Positions 34,286-43,902 of a stretch of 56,510 nt of DNA are shown here, piece by piece. The DNA is from CAYRFF01 sp964436125. Lineage in GTDB: Bacteria > Bacteroidota > Bacteroidia > Chitinophagales > Saprospiraceae. Position 1 is the first letter of the stretch, and each line of letters opens with the position of its first letter. The translations under genes were made by a program, and so were the position numbers. The notes beneath the pieces were generated by a model that worked only from the letters and a program-made list of their open reading frames with translations, was not told where the DNA came from and did no database searches. Location of the stretch: NCBI GenBank assembly GCA_964436125.1, contig CAYTBT010000019.1, forward strand, positions 1 to 56,510, in the 5' to 3' direction.

Positions 34286-34668
34286 GCGGATAATTGCACT
34301 TGAATTGCGCATAGCCATGATTGCTTTACGCATAAAGTGGAAGCATTAGCTTACGCAAATGTCGCAACGATTTATTGCCGATGTTGAATGCATAATCCTA
34401 TGTGTCACATCGGCTTTTTTATTGCTGTTTGTGCTGTCGGCCGGTAAATCCAATGGCTCATGGTTTATTTTCTTTCTGATGATACACTGTAGCAAGCTGA
34501 GGTGGAGAAGCATAGTGCATTGAAGCTTGAGAAAGCACTTCCTTGGGGCAAAATGAGCTATGATTCCACCGTTTATAGAGGAATTCGGTATAATAGAAAC
34601 TAGGAAAGGCATTTGCCGAAAGGCAGAAGGAAGAATGAATAGAAAATAGGAATATAAAATCTTAACGC
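34286..34668. other. Intergenic region after pckA
   Basis: 383 bases: the pckA terminator at 34377-34420, then about 250 bases in which I see no gene or recognisable promoter. Confidence 0.45.
34377..34420 (+). terminator. Rho-independent terminator of pckA
   Basis: GCCGATGT (34377-34384) pairs with ACATCGGC (34407-34414) and a run of six T follows (34415-34420). The 22-base loop can pair further within itself. Confidence 0.8.
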
Positions 34669-35133
34669 ATGAAATTATTGCCCTTGAAAGAGCGGAAGGA
34701 AATCGCCGAAAAGAAGAAGTTGAGCGGCGCTTATGCACAGATTCAGGCGATTGTGGATGAACTGCGGAAAAGGGAGCTGCCGGAGGAACTCGTTCAGTAT
34801 ATAAATGAAGAAATTGAGCGATTGAATGCCGTGGGGAATGAGAAAAAGCCCTTGAAAAAAGCTATTAAAGAGGCACAGGATAAAATCGTCTCTATGACGG
34901 AGAAAAAGATGCAGATTGTGCCTGTGCATTACTATAGAAATCACTGGCTTATGATGGGACTTGCGGGAATCGGTGTGCCGGTCGGAATAGTGCTGGGCCT
35001 CCTGTTTCACGATATGACTTTTATAGGATTTGGTTTACCCATAGGCCTTGTGGTCGGCATCATCCAAGGATACAGACAGGACAAAAAAGCTGCAGAGGAA
35101 GGCCGACAACTACCTATCGAATTAAAGTATTAA
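34669..35133 (+). CDS. Hypothetical membrane protein with a charged N-terminal coil
   Basis: 154 residues, no known domain. Residues 1-~80 are highly charged and helix-forming (Lys/Glu rich), likely a coiled coil or cytoplasmic stalk. Two Gly-rich hydrophobic segments follow, at about 93-110 and 117-135, then a short charged tail. The layout suggests a small inner-membrane hairpin protein. It is isolated, 383 bp after pckA and convergent with the next gene. Confidence 0.7.
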   Translation: MKLLPLKERKEIAEKKKLSGAYAQIQAIVDELRKRELPEELVQYINEEIERLNAVGNEKKPLKKAIKEAQDKIVSMTEKKMQIVPVHYYRNHWLMMGLAGIGVPVGIVLGLLFHDMTFIGFGLPIGLVVGIIQGYRQDKKAAEEGRQLPIELKY

Positions 35134-35276
35134 CATACGCGCAATAAGGCTGTTTTATGATACCTACGGCACTCTCCGTACGGCATATTCAGGGATAAAC
35201 AAGCCGAGTCGATTCCTATGTGGTATCAACAAATCCTGTGCAATTAGAGCATCGGAATTAGAGATTTGCGGAAGCA

Positions 35277-36152
35277 CTAGAAAGTTAAGGAGATATATAA
35301 AGTCGCATTCCACAAGCGTTTACTTTCATCCGCCGTAAGGAAATTTCCATTTTCATCCAATTTCTGATAGTTGAGCTCTCCATCGGGATTGGTGAACGGG
35401 GTGAGTTGATAATTGAGGGATGAACCGATAGCAAATCCGTTCTTCAACTCAAATTCCATCGAGCCGAAAAGACCGGCTTCAAATCGATTGATATATCTCG
35501 CAGTTTCGGGGCCATGTTCATAATAAGGACCGGCGGTAAGCGGATGTGAAATAAGCTCGCCTTCGAGAGAAAATTGCTGAAGAGTTTCTCCGGGTTCCGG
35601 TGGTTGCGGGCCGCGGTCGTCGGTAAAATATGAGCCGACGAGGTTTATTCTATATGGATTTCTGAGCGGTGTCTGATTCACTGTATGTGCGTCCGTAATT
35701 TCGAAGTAGCCGTTCATACTTGAGCTTATTCCCAGACCGGCATAAGCACCGACACCTACTTGAAGCCATCTCAATGGATGAAAAGTAGCTTGAAGAGGGA
35801 TGGTTAAAGAGTGAAATTCGATATTCCTTTCCATGGTACGGGTTCCTGTGAGGATAAGATCGCGGTTGCGGCTGTGGAGGACGACCTTAGAATCGCCTTT
35901 GTAATGCAGATTGCCTCCCTTGGCAGTGTATTGTAAGCCGGTCTCAAAACCAAAAAAATCGGTAAGTTGATAGCCATAAATTGCCGTAAAAAAGAGGCCA
36001 AAATCGGGACTTCTCGATTCATTGGCGCGGATGCCTACATCTTGAAATGCGCTATATGTCGCGCCACCACTGAATCCAAAGTAAGATCCGTATTGTGCTT
36101 GTATGGATAGTGTCAGGCAGAAAAAGAGGCATGTGCTTATGAAGCTTTTCAT
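35277..36152 (-). CDS. Outer-membrane beta-barrel (PorT/OMP_b-brl-like) protein
   Basis: 291 residues with a cleavable signal (MKSFISTCLFFCLTLSIQAQ) and alternating amphipathic strands of the small outer-membrane barrel type: GFSGGATYSAFQ, FGFETGLQYTAKGG, WLQVGVGAYAGLG, and an aromatic C-terminal strand ATLYISLTF. The family includes PorT of the T9SS, but nothing marks this one as PorT itself; many such proteins have unknown roles. A one-mismatch -7 box (TACGTTTA) lies upstream on the minus strand at 36179-36186. The gene is divergent from trmB. Confidence 0.8.
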   Translation of the reverse strand: MKSFISTCLFFCLTLSIQAQYGSYFGFSGGATYSAFQDVGIRANESRSPDFGLFFTAIYGYQLTDFFGFETGLQYTAKGGNLHYKGDSKVVLHSRNRDLILTGTRTMERNIEFHSLTIPLQATFHPLRWLQVGVGAYAGLGISSSMNGYFEITDAHTVNQTPLRNPYRINLVGSYFTDDRGPQPPEPGETLQQFSLEGELISHPLTAGPYYEHGPETARYINRFEAGLFGSMEFELKNGFAIGSSLNYQLTPFTNPDGELNYQKLDENGNFLTADESKRLWNATLYISLTF

Positions 36153-36207
36153 AGATTAAGATATTTTAGTTAATATTGTAAACGTATCATTGATTATAAG
36201 TGCTGTT

Positions 36208-36900
36208 ATGAGCAAGAACAAATTACAGAAATTTGCGGAAATGTATGAATTTGATCATGTGTATCAAAATTTTTCTTTCAAGAAGCCGCAATTAATTACT
36301 AAGGATAAACGAGAAGTGGAACTCCGAGGTTTATGGCAAGAGGTACATTTTAAAAATAAGAATCCTATCACGCTGGAACTAGCTTGTGGAAAAGGCGAAT
36401 ACACGGTGGGACTGGCTGCGAGTTTTCCTGAAAGAAATTTTATCGGTATTGATATCAAGGGGGCAAGGATGTGGCGAGGCGCTCGACGCGTAAAAGAGCA
36501 ACAATTGAGTAATGCCGCTTTTTTAAGGACGCGGATTGAGTTGATTACAGAATTTTTTGAAAAGGGTGAGGTCGATGAGATATGGATTACATTTCCCGAT
36601 CCCTTTCCCAAGGATAGGGATGAGAATAATCGCTTGACCAGTCCTGCCTTTCTCGAGAGATATAGGAAGGTATTGAAGAAAGGTGGCAAGATCCACTTGA
36701 AAACGGATAGCGATTCCTTGTATGCTTATTCTTGTTTGGTACCGGAATTTTATGAGCCGCTACAATTAATCGAGAAGAACGACGATATATATCATACTGA
36801 TGGCGAATTAATGAGGGAGCTGGAGATTAAAACATTTTATGAGAAAATGCATCTTGAAAACGGAAAGCGCATTAAATACGCCTTATTTCTATTAAATTAA
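36208..36900 (+). CDS. trmB: tRNA (guanine-N7-)-methyltransferase
   Basis: Methylates G46 in the tRNA variable loop. I use the ATG at 36208 (MSKNKLQKFAEMYEFDHVY), which matches the usual N-terminus; an in-frame ATG at 36190 would add 6 residues. SAM site LELACGKGEYT, then FIGIDIKGARMWRGA, the family signature WITFPDPFPKDR and IHLKTDSD near the end. Length (230) is normal. The next small membrane-protein gene starts 10 bases after its stop. Confidence 0.95.
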   Translation: MSKNKLQKFAEMYEFDHVYQNFSFKKPQLITKDKREVELRGLWQEVHFKNKNPITLELACGKGEYTVGLAASFPERNFIGIDIKGARMWRGARRVKEQQLSNAAFLRTRIELITEFFEKGEVDEIWITFPDPFPKDRDENNRLTSPAFLERYRKVLKKGGKIHLKTDSDSLYAYSCLVPEFYEPLQLIEKNDDIYHTDGELMRELEIKTFYEKMHLENGKRIKYALFLLN

Positions 36901-36910
36901 AACTCGTATT

Positions 36911-37267
36911 ATGGAGAATATTGAATCAACTACCAGCTACTGGAAAACTATAATTCTTGTCTTTCACCTCATCATTACAGCACTTTCATGGGTTGCGCCA
37001 TTTCTCGTCTCCTGGTATCTCATTGTACCGGTGTACCTCCTGGTAATGATTCAATTTATGATATTCGGTCGATGTCTCGTGAATGATGCACATGACTTAA
37101 AGCACAATGGCGAGGATACCATCTATTCATTTGCTCTAGAAGCTTGCGGCATTCAGGTGAATAAACCACGGCTATACTTTTTTGTCAGAAAATTGCTTTA
37201 TCCATTCCTTATCACTGTAACACTTGTGTGGCAGCTCGGCCTAGGGATTGAAGCGCTGTGGTTTTAG
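36911..37267 (+). CDS. Hypothetical small membrane protein
   Basis: 118 residues with three or four hydrophobic segments (about 11-30, 35-52 and 93-115) and a polar loop containing CLVNDAHDLKHNGEDTIY. I do not recognise the family. It follows trmB after 10 bp and is probably co-transcribed. Its stop codon is immediately followed by the 8-bp repeat cluster at 37268. Confidence 0.7.
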   Translation: MENIESTTSYWKTIILVFHLIITALSWVAPFLVSWYLIVPVYLLVMIQFMIFGRCLVNDAHDLKHNGEDTIYSFALEACGIQVNKPRLYFFVRKLLYPFLITVTLVWQLGLGIEALWF

Positions 37268-37325
37268 GTTGTGAAGTCGTGAAGTCGTGAAGTTGTGAAG
37301 GCGTGAAGGCGTAAGTCGTAAGTGA
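37268..37325 (+). repeat. 8-bp tandem repeat cluster (GTYGTGAA)
   Basis: About seven units, GTTGTGAA, GTCGTGAA twice, GTTGTGAA, GGCGTGAA, then shortened GGCGTAA and GTCGTAA. Same unit family as the long array at 55400-55743. It begins at the stop codon of the upstream gene. Confidence 0.8.
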
Positions 37326-37369
37326 GTGGCTACACCACTACTTAGCTACTCGCTGAGTAGGAAATTGAC

Positions 37370-37411
37370 TACTGATTTCTGACTCCTGATATCCTGCTTC
37401 CTGCCTCCTAA
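37370..37411 (+). repeat. 7-bp degenerate tandem repeat (CCTGAYY type)
   Basis: TACTGAT, TTCTGAC, TCCTGAT, ATCCTGC, TTCCTGC, CTCCTAA in 7-base register, overlapping the stop codon of the OsmC gene. Related to the arrays at 20993-21010 and 43547-43616. Confidence 0.55.
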
Positions 37412-37812
37412 AAAATAAGCTCTATAGATTGTTTAAGGTCTTTACTCAGACTTAATGCAACAGGACAGGTACGTGAAATATGTTTAATGATTTTCTTGTG
37501 CTTGTCACTATAATCATTGGGAGGAAAAAGGAGTTTAATCTTGATTTCGCTTATTCTCCGTGGATTGGAAGCCATAATCTTAGTCACCTCGGCTTTGGCT
37601 CCTTTCACTGAAAATCCATGCTCTTCACCCGAAATACCCATAATCGTGAGCATACAAGCTGCAAGAGATGTGGAGGCAAGGTCAGTAGGAGAGAAAGCTT
37701 CACCTTTGCCATGATTGTCCGTAGGCGCGTCGGTGATTATCTGTACTCCGGACTTGAGGTGTACGGCTTCTGTTCTTAATCCCCCGGTATATGTAATTTC
37801 AAAGTTGTGCAT
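37408..37812 (-). CDS. OsmC family peroxidase-like protein
   Basis: 134 residues from the ATG at 37812, which starts directly with the fold (MHNFEITYTGGLRTEAVH); a longer frame reaches 37887 but adds 25 unsupported residues. The two redox cysteines of OsmC/Ohr proteins are present: one in the helix SLAACMLTI and one in ISRTCPVALSLS. Likely role: thiol-dependent reduction of organic hydroperoxides. It stands alone, with a degenerate repeat at its stop codon. Confidence 0.9.
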   Translation of the reverse strand: MHNFEITYTGGLRTEAVHLKSGVQIITDAPTDNHGKGEAFSPTDLASTSLAACMLTIMGISGEEHGFSVKGAKAEVTKIMASNPRRISEIKIKLLFPPNDYSDKHKKIIKHISRTCPVALSLSKDLKQSIELIF

Positions 37813-37965
37813 AATATGTTGGTGTTTTATATTTTGTGGCCCTAATTTACGGATAATTGATGATTTCTGAGCATTTTCATCCTGCACCTTATAGTTTGTG
37901 AGGAGAGCCGCCTATTCCACGGTCCCTCTTGCCGGAAAGAATGGGAGAGGGCACAGGGAAAATCT

Positions 37966-39465
37966 TTACATCCACTCCTTTTTACTGGCCTCAAGCCGAT
38001 AAATGAGATAATCTCTGAGTTTAACACCTTCATCGTAGCCTATATAAGGATAAGAAATATGGCCACCGGCAGTAAATATCACGATACTACAGAGTTCTTT
38101 CCTCGATTGGTATGGCGTCTGGGTGATCATGACATTTTGAATCTTGGGATAATCGGTGAATATTTTTGTCGTGTTGATCATGCCTCCGTGTCGAATAATG
38201 TGGTCTTCACAGATTTCTAGATTCAATTTTTTATACCAGAGATGAATCAGAAAGTAAAGAAGAGGAATAGCTATCAGAGGAATAAGGCCTATTAATCCAC
38301 TGAAATAATAAGCTACTGCTGAAAAAAGTACTGCAGGAATGACAGCGATGAAGAAAAAGCGACGATATTTTATTACGGAACGGGATTTGATGGCAATCGG
38401 ATTGAGAAAGTCCGTTTGCTGTAAAGCAAATGACCTGAAAGTGTCCAGTTCAGCACTTCTTATGCCGGGAATAGAAATAGATTTTTTCAACATTTCATCG
38501 GAAGAAACTGGTTGTTGAATATTGATACTTATGATGTCAATAAGCTTCCTCAAGGGATTGCTTTCCTCAGTGTATAATTGGATACGTTGACTTTTTACAG
38601 CTTGTTCCTGGCGATTAAAAAGACCGGATATAACCCGGAGATAGGTGCCATCATATCTGACATTGAGCCTGAAATACCGTAGAAAAGCAAGCACGAGACT
38701 TATGATAAGGCTGACGATGATAATGGCAATGAAGAGATATAAAGTGATAAAAAGGTCAGAGGCAAATATGGATTGATAATTTTCAATTGCTGTGTCAAGC
38801 ACTCTGTCTCCGAGAATGTCAAGTGCCTGAGAAAAAATAAATGCAAAGAAGGCAGCAATATAGCCCGCTGACTTCAGGTGATTCTGCGTAAGACCTATAC
38901 GGAGCGTATCCAGAAAATTATGCTGTAAAATAGTCTCTACTTCTTGTATATGACTTCCGTCAAATGCTTCTGCGATAAGCTTTTCATTATCAATTGCATG
39001 GTCCATAAGTATTTCCCTCAGTGCTTGTGCATCCCCTTCATCCAATGCCAATATCTTAAGTTCATCTGCCCCGCTTCCGGCCGTATCAATCGTAAGTCCT
39101 CGCGTGTGCGTTACGCGGTGAATGATATTTTCATTGATCCGGACAACTTGAATGCGATCAAATGGAATTGAAACTCTGGAGCGCTTAAAAACGCCCTTGG
39201 AAATTATGATTTCATCTGCTTCAATATGGAATGTGTATCGCCAGTATTTCAGAATTCCTAGGCCAAGGGACAAAATAATTGATATTCCTCCTATCAGAAT
39301 AAAGTAATAATCCGACCAACTTGAGGACCTACCGAGAAAATACACGAGGAGTAGGGGCCAGAACATCCCGACAATTTGACGTAGTGATTGACCCGCAATA
39401 AAAACAAGTGCATAGGGCGATTGCCGTTGATCCGTCAGAAATACGTCTGAATTACTCTTCCTCAT
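37966..39465 (-). CDS. Bacterial PH-domain membrane protein (YdbT-like)
   Basis: 499 residues with paired membrane helices separated by bPH_2 modules (about 70-155, 255-330 and 400-490), e.g. YTFHIEADEIIISKGVFKRSRVSIPFDRIQVV. Three PH repeats and six helices match YdbT of Bacillus, which with YdbS affects sensitivity to some bacteriocins and peptides. The N-terminus overlaps the preceding YdbS-like gene by 14 bp, so the two are translated together. Confidence 0.88.
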   Translation of the reverse strand: MRKSNSDVFLTDQRQSPYALVFIAGQSLRQIVGMFWPLLLVYFLGRSSSWSDYYFILIGGISIILSLGLGILKYWRYTFHIEADEIIISKGVFKRSRVSIPFDRIQVVRINENIIHRVTHTRGLTIDTAGSGADELKILALDEGDAQALREILMDHAIDNEKLIAEAFDGSHIQEVETILQHNFLDTLRIGLTQNHLKSAGYIAAFFAFIFSQALDILGDRVLDTAIENYQSIFASDLFITLYLFIAIIIVSLIISLVLAFLRYFRLNVRYDGTYLRVISGLFNRQEQAVKSQRIQLYTEESNPLRKLIDIISINIQQPVSSDEMLKKSISIPGIRSAELDTFRSFALQQTDFLNPIAIKSRSVIKYRRFFFIAVIPAVLFSAVAYYFSGLIGLIPLIAIPLLYFLIHLWYKKLNLEICEDHIIRHGGMINTTKIFTDYPKIQNVMITQTPYQSRKELCSIVIFTAGGHISYPYIGYDEGVKLRDYLIYRLEASKKEWM

Positions 39466-39979
39466 TAAGTCCCGTTTTCTGAATGATGAACTTTCTGATA
39501 CGCGCTGCTTCTTCAGGCAATAATCCGGGGATAACTAGGTCACTTCCCGAGCTCCCCGCAGTATAAACCTTGAGCCGCGATAAATCGAGAAGACTGTCCA
39601 CCGGCCCTTGTTTTATCTCGCAGTGTTGAATCCGAGAAAAAGGCACTACGGTTTCAGTCTTCCATAATAGCCCTGTTCTATAGATGATATCTCGATTCCT
39701 CACCGCATAAGCCTTGCGGTTAAAGCCCATATAACGCAGAATGAGTGCAATAATGCCATAGAGGAGGACAATACCATAGCCTATAACAAGATAATAAAAG
39801 CCCCAGTTAAAAGAGAAGGTTAAGTACATCGTGTACGCAAGAAAAAGAAAACCGGTCATTATCAGTGCCCGGAATAGCAGGACATATCGGTAGGAAGATT
39901 CTAGTGGCAGAAATTCTACTTCTTCAATTTGCGGAAGCGTATCAATGAATACTTGGTCGTTCAGGAAGTTTCCGTGCAT
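39452..39979 (-). CDS. Bacterial PH-domain membrane protein (YdbS-like)
   Basis: 175 residues: two membrane helices (about 34-52 and 56-80), then one bPH_2 domain (AYAVRNRDIIYRTGLLWKTETVVPFSRIQHCE). Usual partner of the YdbT-like protein encoded next. It starts 3 bases after the mfd stop, so mfd-ydbS-ydbT form one operon. The link to mfd may be only positional. Confidence 0.88.
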   Translation of the reverse strand: MHGNFLNDQVFIDTLPQIEEVEFLPLESSYRYVLLFRALIMTGFLFLAYTMYLTFSFNWGFYYLVIGYGIVLLYGIIALILRYMGFNRKAYAVRNRDIIYRTGLLWKTETVVPFSRIQHCEIKQGPVDSLLDLSRLKVYTAGSSGSDLVIPGLLPEEAARIRKFIIQKTGLNEEE

Positions 39980-39982
39980 AGT

Positions 39983-42900
39983 TTAATTCTCTTTGTTTTC
40001 TTCACTTGCAATTGTGCCCCGGTAAATATATTCCAGTGACTTCAAGGCTGCAAGAATATTTAAAACATTATCTTTTACTAAGATAAGGTGATTCCTGCTT
40101 TGTTTTATGGTAAAACCATGCTGAATGCCCGATTGCGATATAAAATCAAGGATTTTCTTGAATATCGGACTTTCATAATAGGCTGATTGTGGGTTAAGGA
40201 CAAAATAGCAGCGCAGTTTGTGGTTCTTGAAAGATATCCGTTCTAGTCCCATATCCTTGGCGAGCCAGCGCAAGCGTAGGCCATTGAAGAGATACTCTAC
40301 TTCTTCCGGAATAGGTCCAAATCTATCTTTTAAAGCTTTCGCAAATTTCTCGATGCCTTCCTCATCCGTAATATTATTCAGTTGCGTGTATAAACTCAGT
40401 CGCTCCTGGATATTGGTAATATAATCATCGGGAATATGTAGTGGTGAATCTACATCGATCGTGACATCTTGGATAAAATGCTTTTGTTTCTGCAGATCTT
40501 CTTTGAATATATCTTTGAATTCTTTTTCTTTTAATTCTTGTATTGCTTCCTCTAGGATTTTGGTATATGTCTGGTAACCGATATCGGCGATGAAACCGGA
40601 TTGCTCTGCACCGAGTAAATTGCCTGCTCCACGGATATCGAGGTCGCGCATAGCAATATTAAAACCATCTCCCAGCTCAGAGAATTCTTCCAGTGTCTTA
40701 AGCCTTTTCTTGGCATCTTCAGTTAAGGAAGAGAAAGGAGGGCAGAAAAGATAGCAATATGCCTTGCGATTGGATCGACCGACACGGCCGCGGAGCTGAT
40801 GAAGGTCACTTAAGCCATAGTGATGGGCATTATTGATAATCATGGTATTGGCATTGGGGATGTCGAGACCTGTTTCAATGATATTGGTACACACGAGAAC
40901 GTCATGGCTACCGTCGATAAAATCTGTCAGTGTTTTTTCCAGACTTTTGGCTTCCATCTGTCCATGTGCCATAGCAATATCCAGGTCCGGGCACAAGCGC
41001 TTGACCAGAGCAGCCATTTCCGGAAGGGATTTTACCCTGTTGTGCACAAAGAATACTTGGCCACCGCGATTAATTTCGTAATAGATGGCCTCCTTAATCA
41101 ATTCCCTGTTAAAGGTCCGTATTTCTGTGTGGATAGGCCGCCGATTGGGTGGTGGTGTACTCATGATAGAGAGGTCTCGTGCCGACATTAAGGCAAATTG
41201 CAATGTCCGAGGTATCGGTGTCGCGGTCATTGTAAGCGTATCGACATTCACTTTCAGGCTGCGGAGTTTTTCCTTGGCTGTTACGCCGAATTTCTGTTCC
41301 TCATCAATAATCAGCAGGCCGAGGTCTTTAAACCCGACGCGCTTGTTTAAGAGGGCATGTGTACCTATGATAATATCAATTTTCCCTGCTTTTAAGCGCG
41401 CGTAGATTTCTTTTTTCTCGGCACTCGTCCTGAATCGATTAATATAATCAATCTCTACCCCAAATTCACTTAGCCTATCTTTAAAAGTCCTGTAATGTTG
41501 CAGTGCCAGTATTGTTGTGGGAACGAGCATTGCTATTTGTTTTCCTCCCAGTACAACTTTAAATGCGGCGCGTACGGCAACCTCAGTTTTGCCGAATCCG
41601 GCATCCCCACAGATCAATCTATCCATCGGATATTTCTTCTGCAAGTCTGCCTTTACTTCTTGTGTAGCTTTTAATTGGTCCGGAGTATCTTCATAGATGA
41701 AAGAGGCTTCGAGCTCATTCTGCATATAACCATCAGCCGGATAAGAAATGCCCTCCGATATACGACGTTTGGCATAGAGTTTAATGAGCTCACCGGCAAT
41801 TTCCTTGACCTTTCTCTTGGTTTTACGCTTTAATCGTTTCCATGTGTCGGAACCCAATTTGCTTAGTTTCGGCGCTTTTCCATCTTTTCCTACATACTTG
41901 GAAATCTTGTGTAGCGAATGAATGGAGACATAAAGGACATCCGAGTTCTTGTAGATGAGGCGGACGGATTCCTGGACATGGCCATTAATATCGATCTTCT
42001 CCAATCCCGAAAATTTTCCTACTCCGTGATCGATATGTGTGACGAAGTTACCCGGTTGTAACTCACGGAGCATTTTTAAGGACAATGCTCTGTCCTTGGA
42101 AAAGCCTTTCCGTAAAGAATAACGGTGAAATCTATTGAAAATCTGATGATCGGTAAAGCAAGCTTGACGCGTACCATAGTCGGTAAAGCCCTCGTGAATA
42201 GCCGTGTAAATCGGGGTGAATCTGACATTGGCTCTGAGGTCGTCACATATTGCTATTAGTCGCTCAATCTGCTTTTTATTTCCGGAGAAGATATAGTTCT
42301 CAATACCTTCTTCCGTATTTTTATTCAAGGCCTCGATGAGAAGCTTGAAATTCTTGTTAAAAGAAGGCTGGGGGCTGGCATGGCAGTCAATTTCTCTGAT
42401 TTTGTGCTCGATGGAATGGTTCAATCTGAGAAATACCATACGCATTTCCTCGAGTTGTGCCATAAAATCAGCTATATCAACTACAGATTCTTCGTTTAGA
42501 ATGGCATTGAGTTCCTCATTATTGTCAACTTTGGGTTCTTTCAATTTTCGATGAAAAGATTCCGAACATCTTTCCAGCCTATCCTTCAATGACAATGGGT
42601 CGGAAAGCCAGATGAGGTCACTTGCGTCAAATAGACGGAGGAAAGATATTTTCTCGTCATCCCGGAACTCTGTATTGACATTGGGGATTATGGTGAGTTC
42701 TGCAATTTCTTTTCTCGACAATTGGCTTACCGGATCGAATGTCCTGATACTTTCTATTTCTTCATCAAATAATTCTATTCTATAGGGCCACGAGTGCCCA
42801 AAACTGAAGATATCGATTATTCCTCCGCGGATGGAATATTGTCCCGGTTCATAAACAAAGTCTTCTCGTGTAAAGCCATATTCATATAAGGTGTCAATGA

Positions 42901-43378
42901 GCTTGTCATAATCAATATCTTCTCCCTTGATGATATTTAGACGATTGGACTCGATTGCCTGAGGGCTTACGATTTTTTCATAAATAGCTTCTGGATAGCT
43001 GATGATGATTTCTCCGGATGCTTGCTCTCTGGTCAGCCGTGTGATTGTTTCGGTACGATGTAATATGCTATTCTGATTCAGTCCGGTATAGTTCTGGGGC
43101 CGCTTAAATGAATCAGGGAAAAAGAGGATGTTGTTGCGCCGACTGATGTTTTCTAGGGTATTATATATGAAGGCAGCTTCTTCTTTGTCTCCGGCCAGAT
43201 AAAGCTGACGTTCATTTATCTGCGCACAGAGCCCTTCCAGAAGAAATGCAAGCTGTGAACCGGCCCAGTTTTTTAGGTATATTGATCGCAGGCTATCCTG
43301 TTTCAGTGCTTCAATAAACTCGGCTATAACCGGAGATTTGTTTTCATAATGTTGTAAGAGATTCTGTAAGTCACTCAC
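39983..43378 (-). CDS. mfd: Transcription-repair coupling factor
   Basis: 1131-residue SF2 translocase that removes stalled RNA polymerase and recruits UvrA. In order: UvrB-like N-terminal region (~1-330), RNA-polymerase interacting CarD-like domain (LQPGNFVTHIDHGVGKFSGLE, ~440-510), the RecG-like motor with Walker A ICGDAGFGKTE and DEEQ box (LLIIDEEQKFGV), motif VI GRVGRSNRKAYCY, and the TRCF C-terminal domain. Normal length. First gene of an operon with the two PH proteins; a promoter lies about 80 bases upstream. Confidence 0.97.
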   Translation of the reverse strand: MSDLQNLLQHYENKSPVIAEFIEALKQDSLRSIYLKNWAGSQLAFLLEGLCAQINERQLYLAGDKEEAAFIYNTLENISRRNNILFFPDSFKRPQNYTGLNQNSILHRTETITRLTREQASGEIIISYPEAIYEKIVSPQAIESNRLNIIKGEDIDYDKLIDTLYEYGFTREDFVYEPGQYSIRGGIIDIFSFGHSWPYRIELFDEEIESIRTFDPVSQLSRKEIAELTIIPNVNTEFRDDEKISFLRLFDASDLIWLSDPLSLKDRLERCSESFHRKLKEPKVDNNEELNAILNEESVVDIADFMAQLEEMRMVFLRLNHSIEHKIREIDCHASPQPSFNKNFKLLIEALNKNTEEGIENYIFSGNKKQIERLIAICDDLRANVRFTPIYTAIHEGFTDYGTRQACFTDHQIFNRFHRYSLRKGFSKDRALSLKMLRELQPGNFVTHIDHGVGKFSGLEKIDINGHVQESVRLIYKNSDVLYVSIHSLHKISKYVGKDGKAPKLSKLGSDTWKRLKRKTKRKVKEIAGELIKLYAKRRISEGISYPADGYMQNELEASFIYEDTPDQLKATQEVKADLQKKYPMDRLICGDAGFGKTEVAVRAAFKVVLGGKQIAMLVPTTILALQHYRTFKDRLSEFGVEIDYINRFRTSAEKKEIYARLKAGKIDIIIGTHALLNKRVGFKDLGLLIIDEEQKFGVTAKEKLRSLKVNVDTLTMTATPIPRTLQFALMSARDLSIMSTPPPNRRPIHTEIRTFNRELIKEAIYYEINRGGQVFFVHNRVKSLPEMAALVKRLCPDLDIAMAHGQMEAKSLEKTLTDFIDGSHDVLVCTNIIETGLDIPNANTMIINNAHHYGLSDLHQLRGRVGRSNRKAYCYLFCPPFSSLTEDAKKRLKTLEEFSELGDGFNIAMRDLDIRGAGNLLGAEQSGFIADIGYQTYTKILEEAIQELKEKEFKDIFKEDLQKQKHFIQDVTIDVDSPLHIPDDYITNIQERLSLYTQLNNITDEEGIEKFAKALKDRFGPIPEEVEYLFNGLRLRWLAKDMGLERISFKNHKLRCYFVLNPQSAYYESPIFKKILDFISQSGIQHGFTIKQSRNHLILVKDNVLNILAALKSLEYIYRGTIASEENKEN

Positions 43379-43460
43379 TGCGATTGCTCCTTTTTTCTGT
43401 TCAAAGTATTATTTGCCGGTATTCCCATAGCAGATAAGCATGACTCGGCGGAAATAGTTG

Positions 43461-43492
43461 CAAATCTACTTAATTAGATCCTTTTATCTAAA
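43461..43492 (-). promoter_or_regulatory. Bacteroidota-type promoter of mfd
   Basis: Minus strand TTTA (43489-43492), 20 bases, TAGATTTG (43461-43468): full -7 match, -33 with one mismatch; 83 bases before the mfd ATG. Confidence 0.6.
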
Positions 43493-43546
43493 TGCGCTTT
43501 TGTTGAGGCTAAGGATAAGGCTGAGAAAGCTTGTGGGGTATGAAGG

Positions 43547-43616
43547 GATCAGGGGTCAGGGATCAGGGATCAGGGATCAGGGGTCAGGAAGTAGGAGGCA
43601 GGGACCAGGAATCAGG
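43547..43616 (+). repeat. 7-bp tandem repeat (GATCAGG/GGTCAGG)
   Basis: Ten consecutive 7-base units all ending AGG: GATCAGG, GGTCAGG, GATCAGG three times, GGTCAGG, AAGTAGG, AGGCAGG, GACCAGG, AATCAGG. It runs into the dispersed hairpin element. Confidence 0.85.
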
Positions 43617-43681
43617 TCAATGAATTTTTGGGTATCGGTTCGCACGGTGGTTCCTAGCGTCGTCGAAGGGCCGTGCGAACC
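43594..43681 (-). repeat. Dispersed hairpin element, copy 2 (inverted relative to copy 1)
   Basis: GGTTCGCACGG (43637-43647) and CCGTGCGAACC (43671-43681) form perfect 11-base arms. The reverse complement follows 20893-21005 closely, including CCTTCGACG, GGAACCACCGTG, GATACCCAAAAA and TTCATTGACCTGATTCCTG. Confidence 0.8.
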
Positions 43682-43902
43682 TACGTGCTTGTTGCTCTCT
43701 TTATTATCGCGAATTTGCGAATTAGCGCATCTGCAATTTTGCACCTTTACGCCTTCCGACTGCAGCGTAGCTGCCTAGCTACTCCGGTGAAGCCGGCACC
43801 AGTCAAGAGAATATGAACTTTCCTAAGTTTTTAGATTTCTAAATTTCTAATGATTTGCGGAAGCAAAATATTTTATAGCTTAGCGAGTGCATTAATGAGA
43901 TT

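Larger units (their letters stand above)
43379..43902. other. 524-bp divergent intergenic region between mfd and mevalonate kinase
   Basis: Holds the mfd promoter (43461-43492), the 7-bp repeat array (43547-43616) and copy 2 of the dispersed hairpin element (43594-43681). About 220 further bases upstream of the kinase gene have no feature I can name. A 106-codon rightward frame here runs through repeats and is not a gene. Confidence 0.6.

Noticed and set aside
43458..43778. 106-codon frame upstream of mevalonate kinase
   Set aside because: Runs through the 7-bp array and the dispersed hairpin element (GIRGQGSGIRDQGSG-type product).
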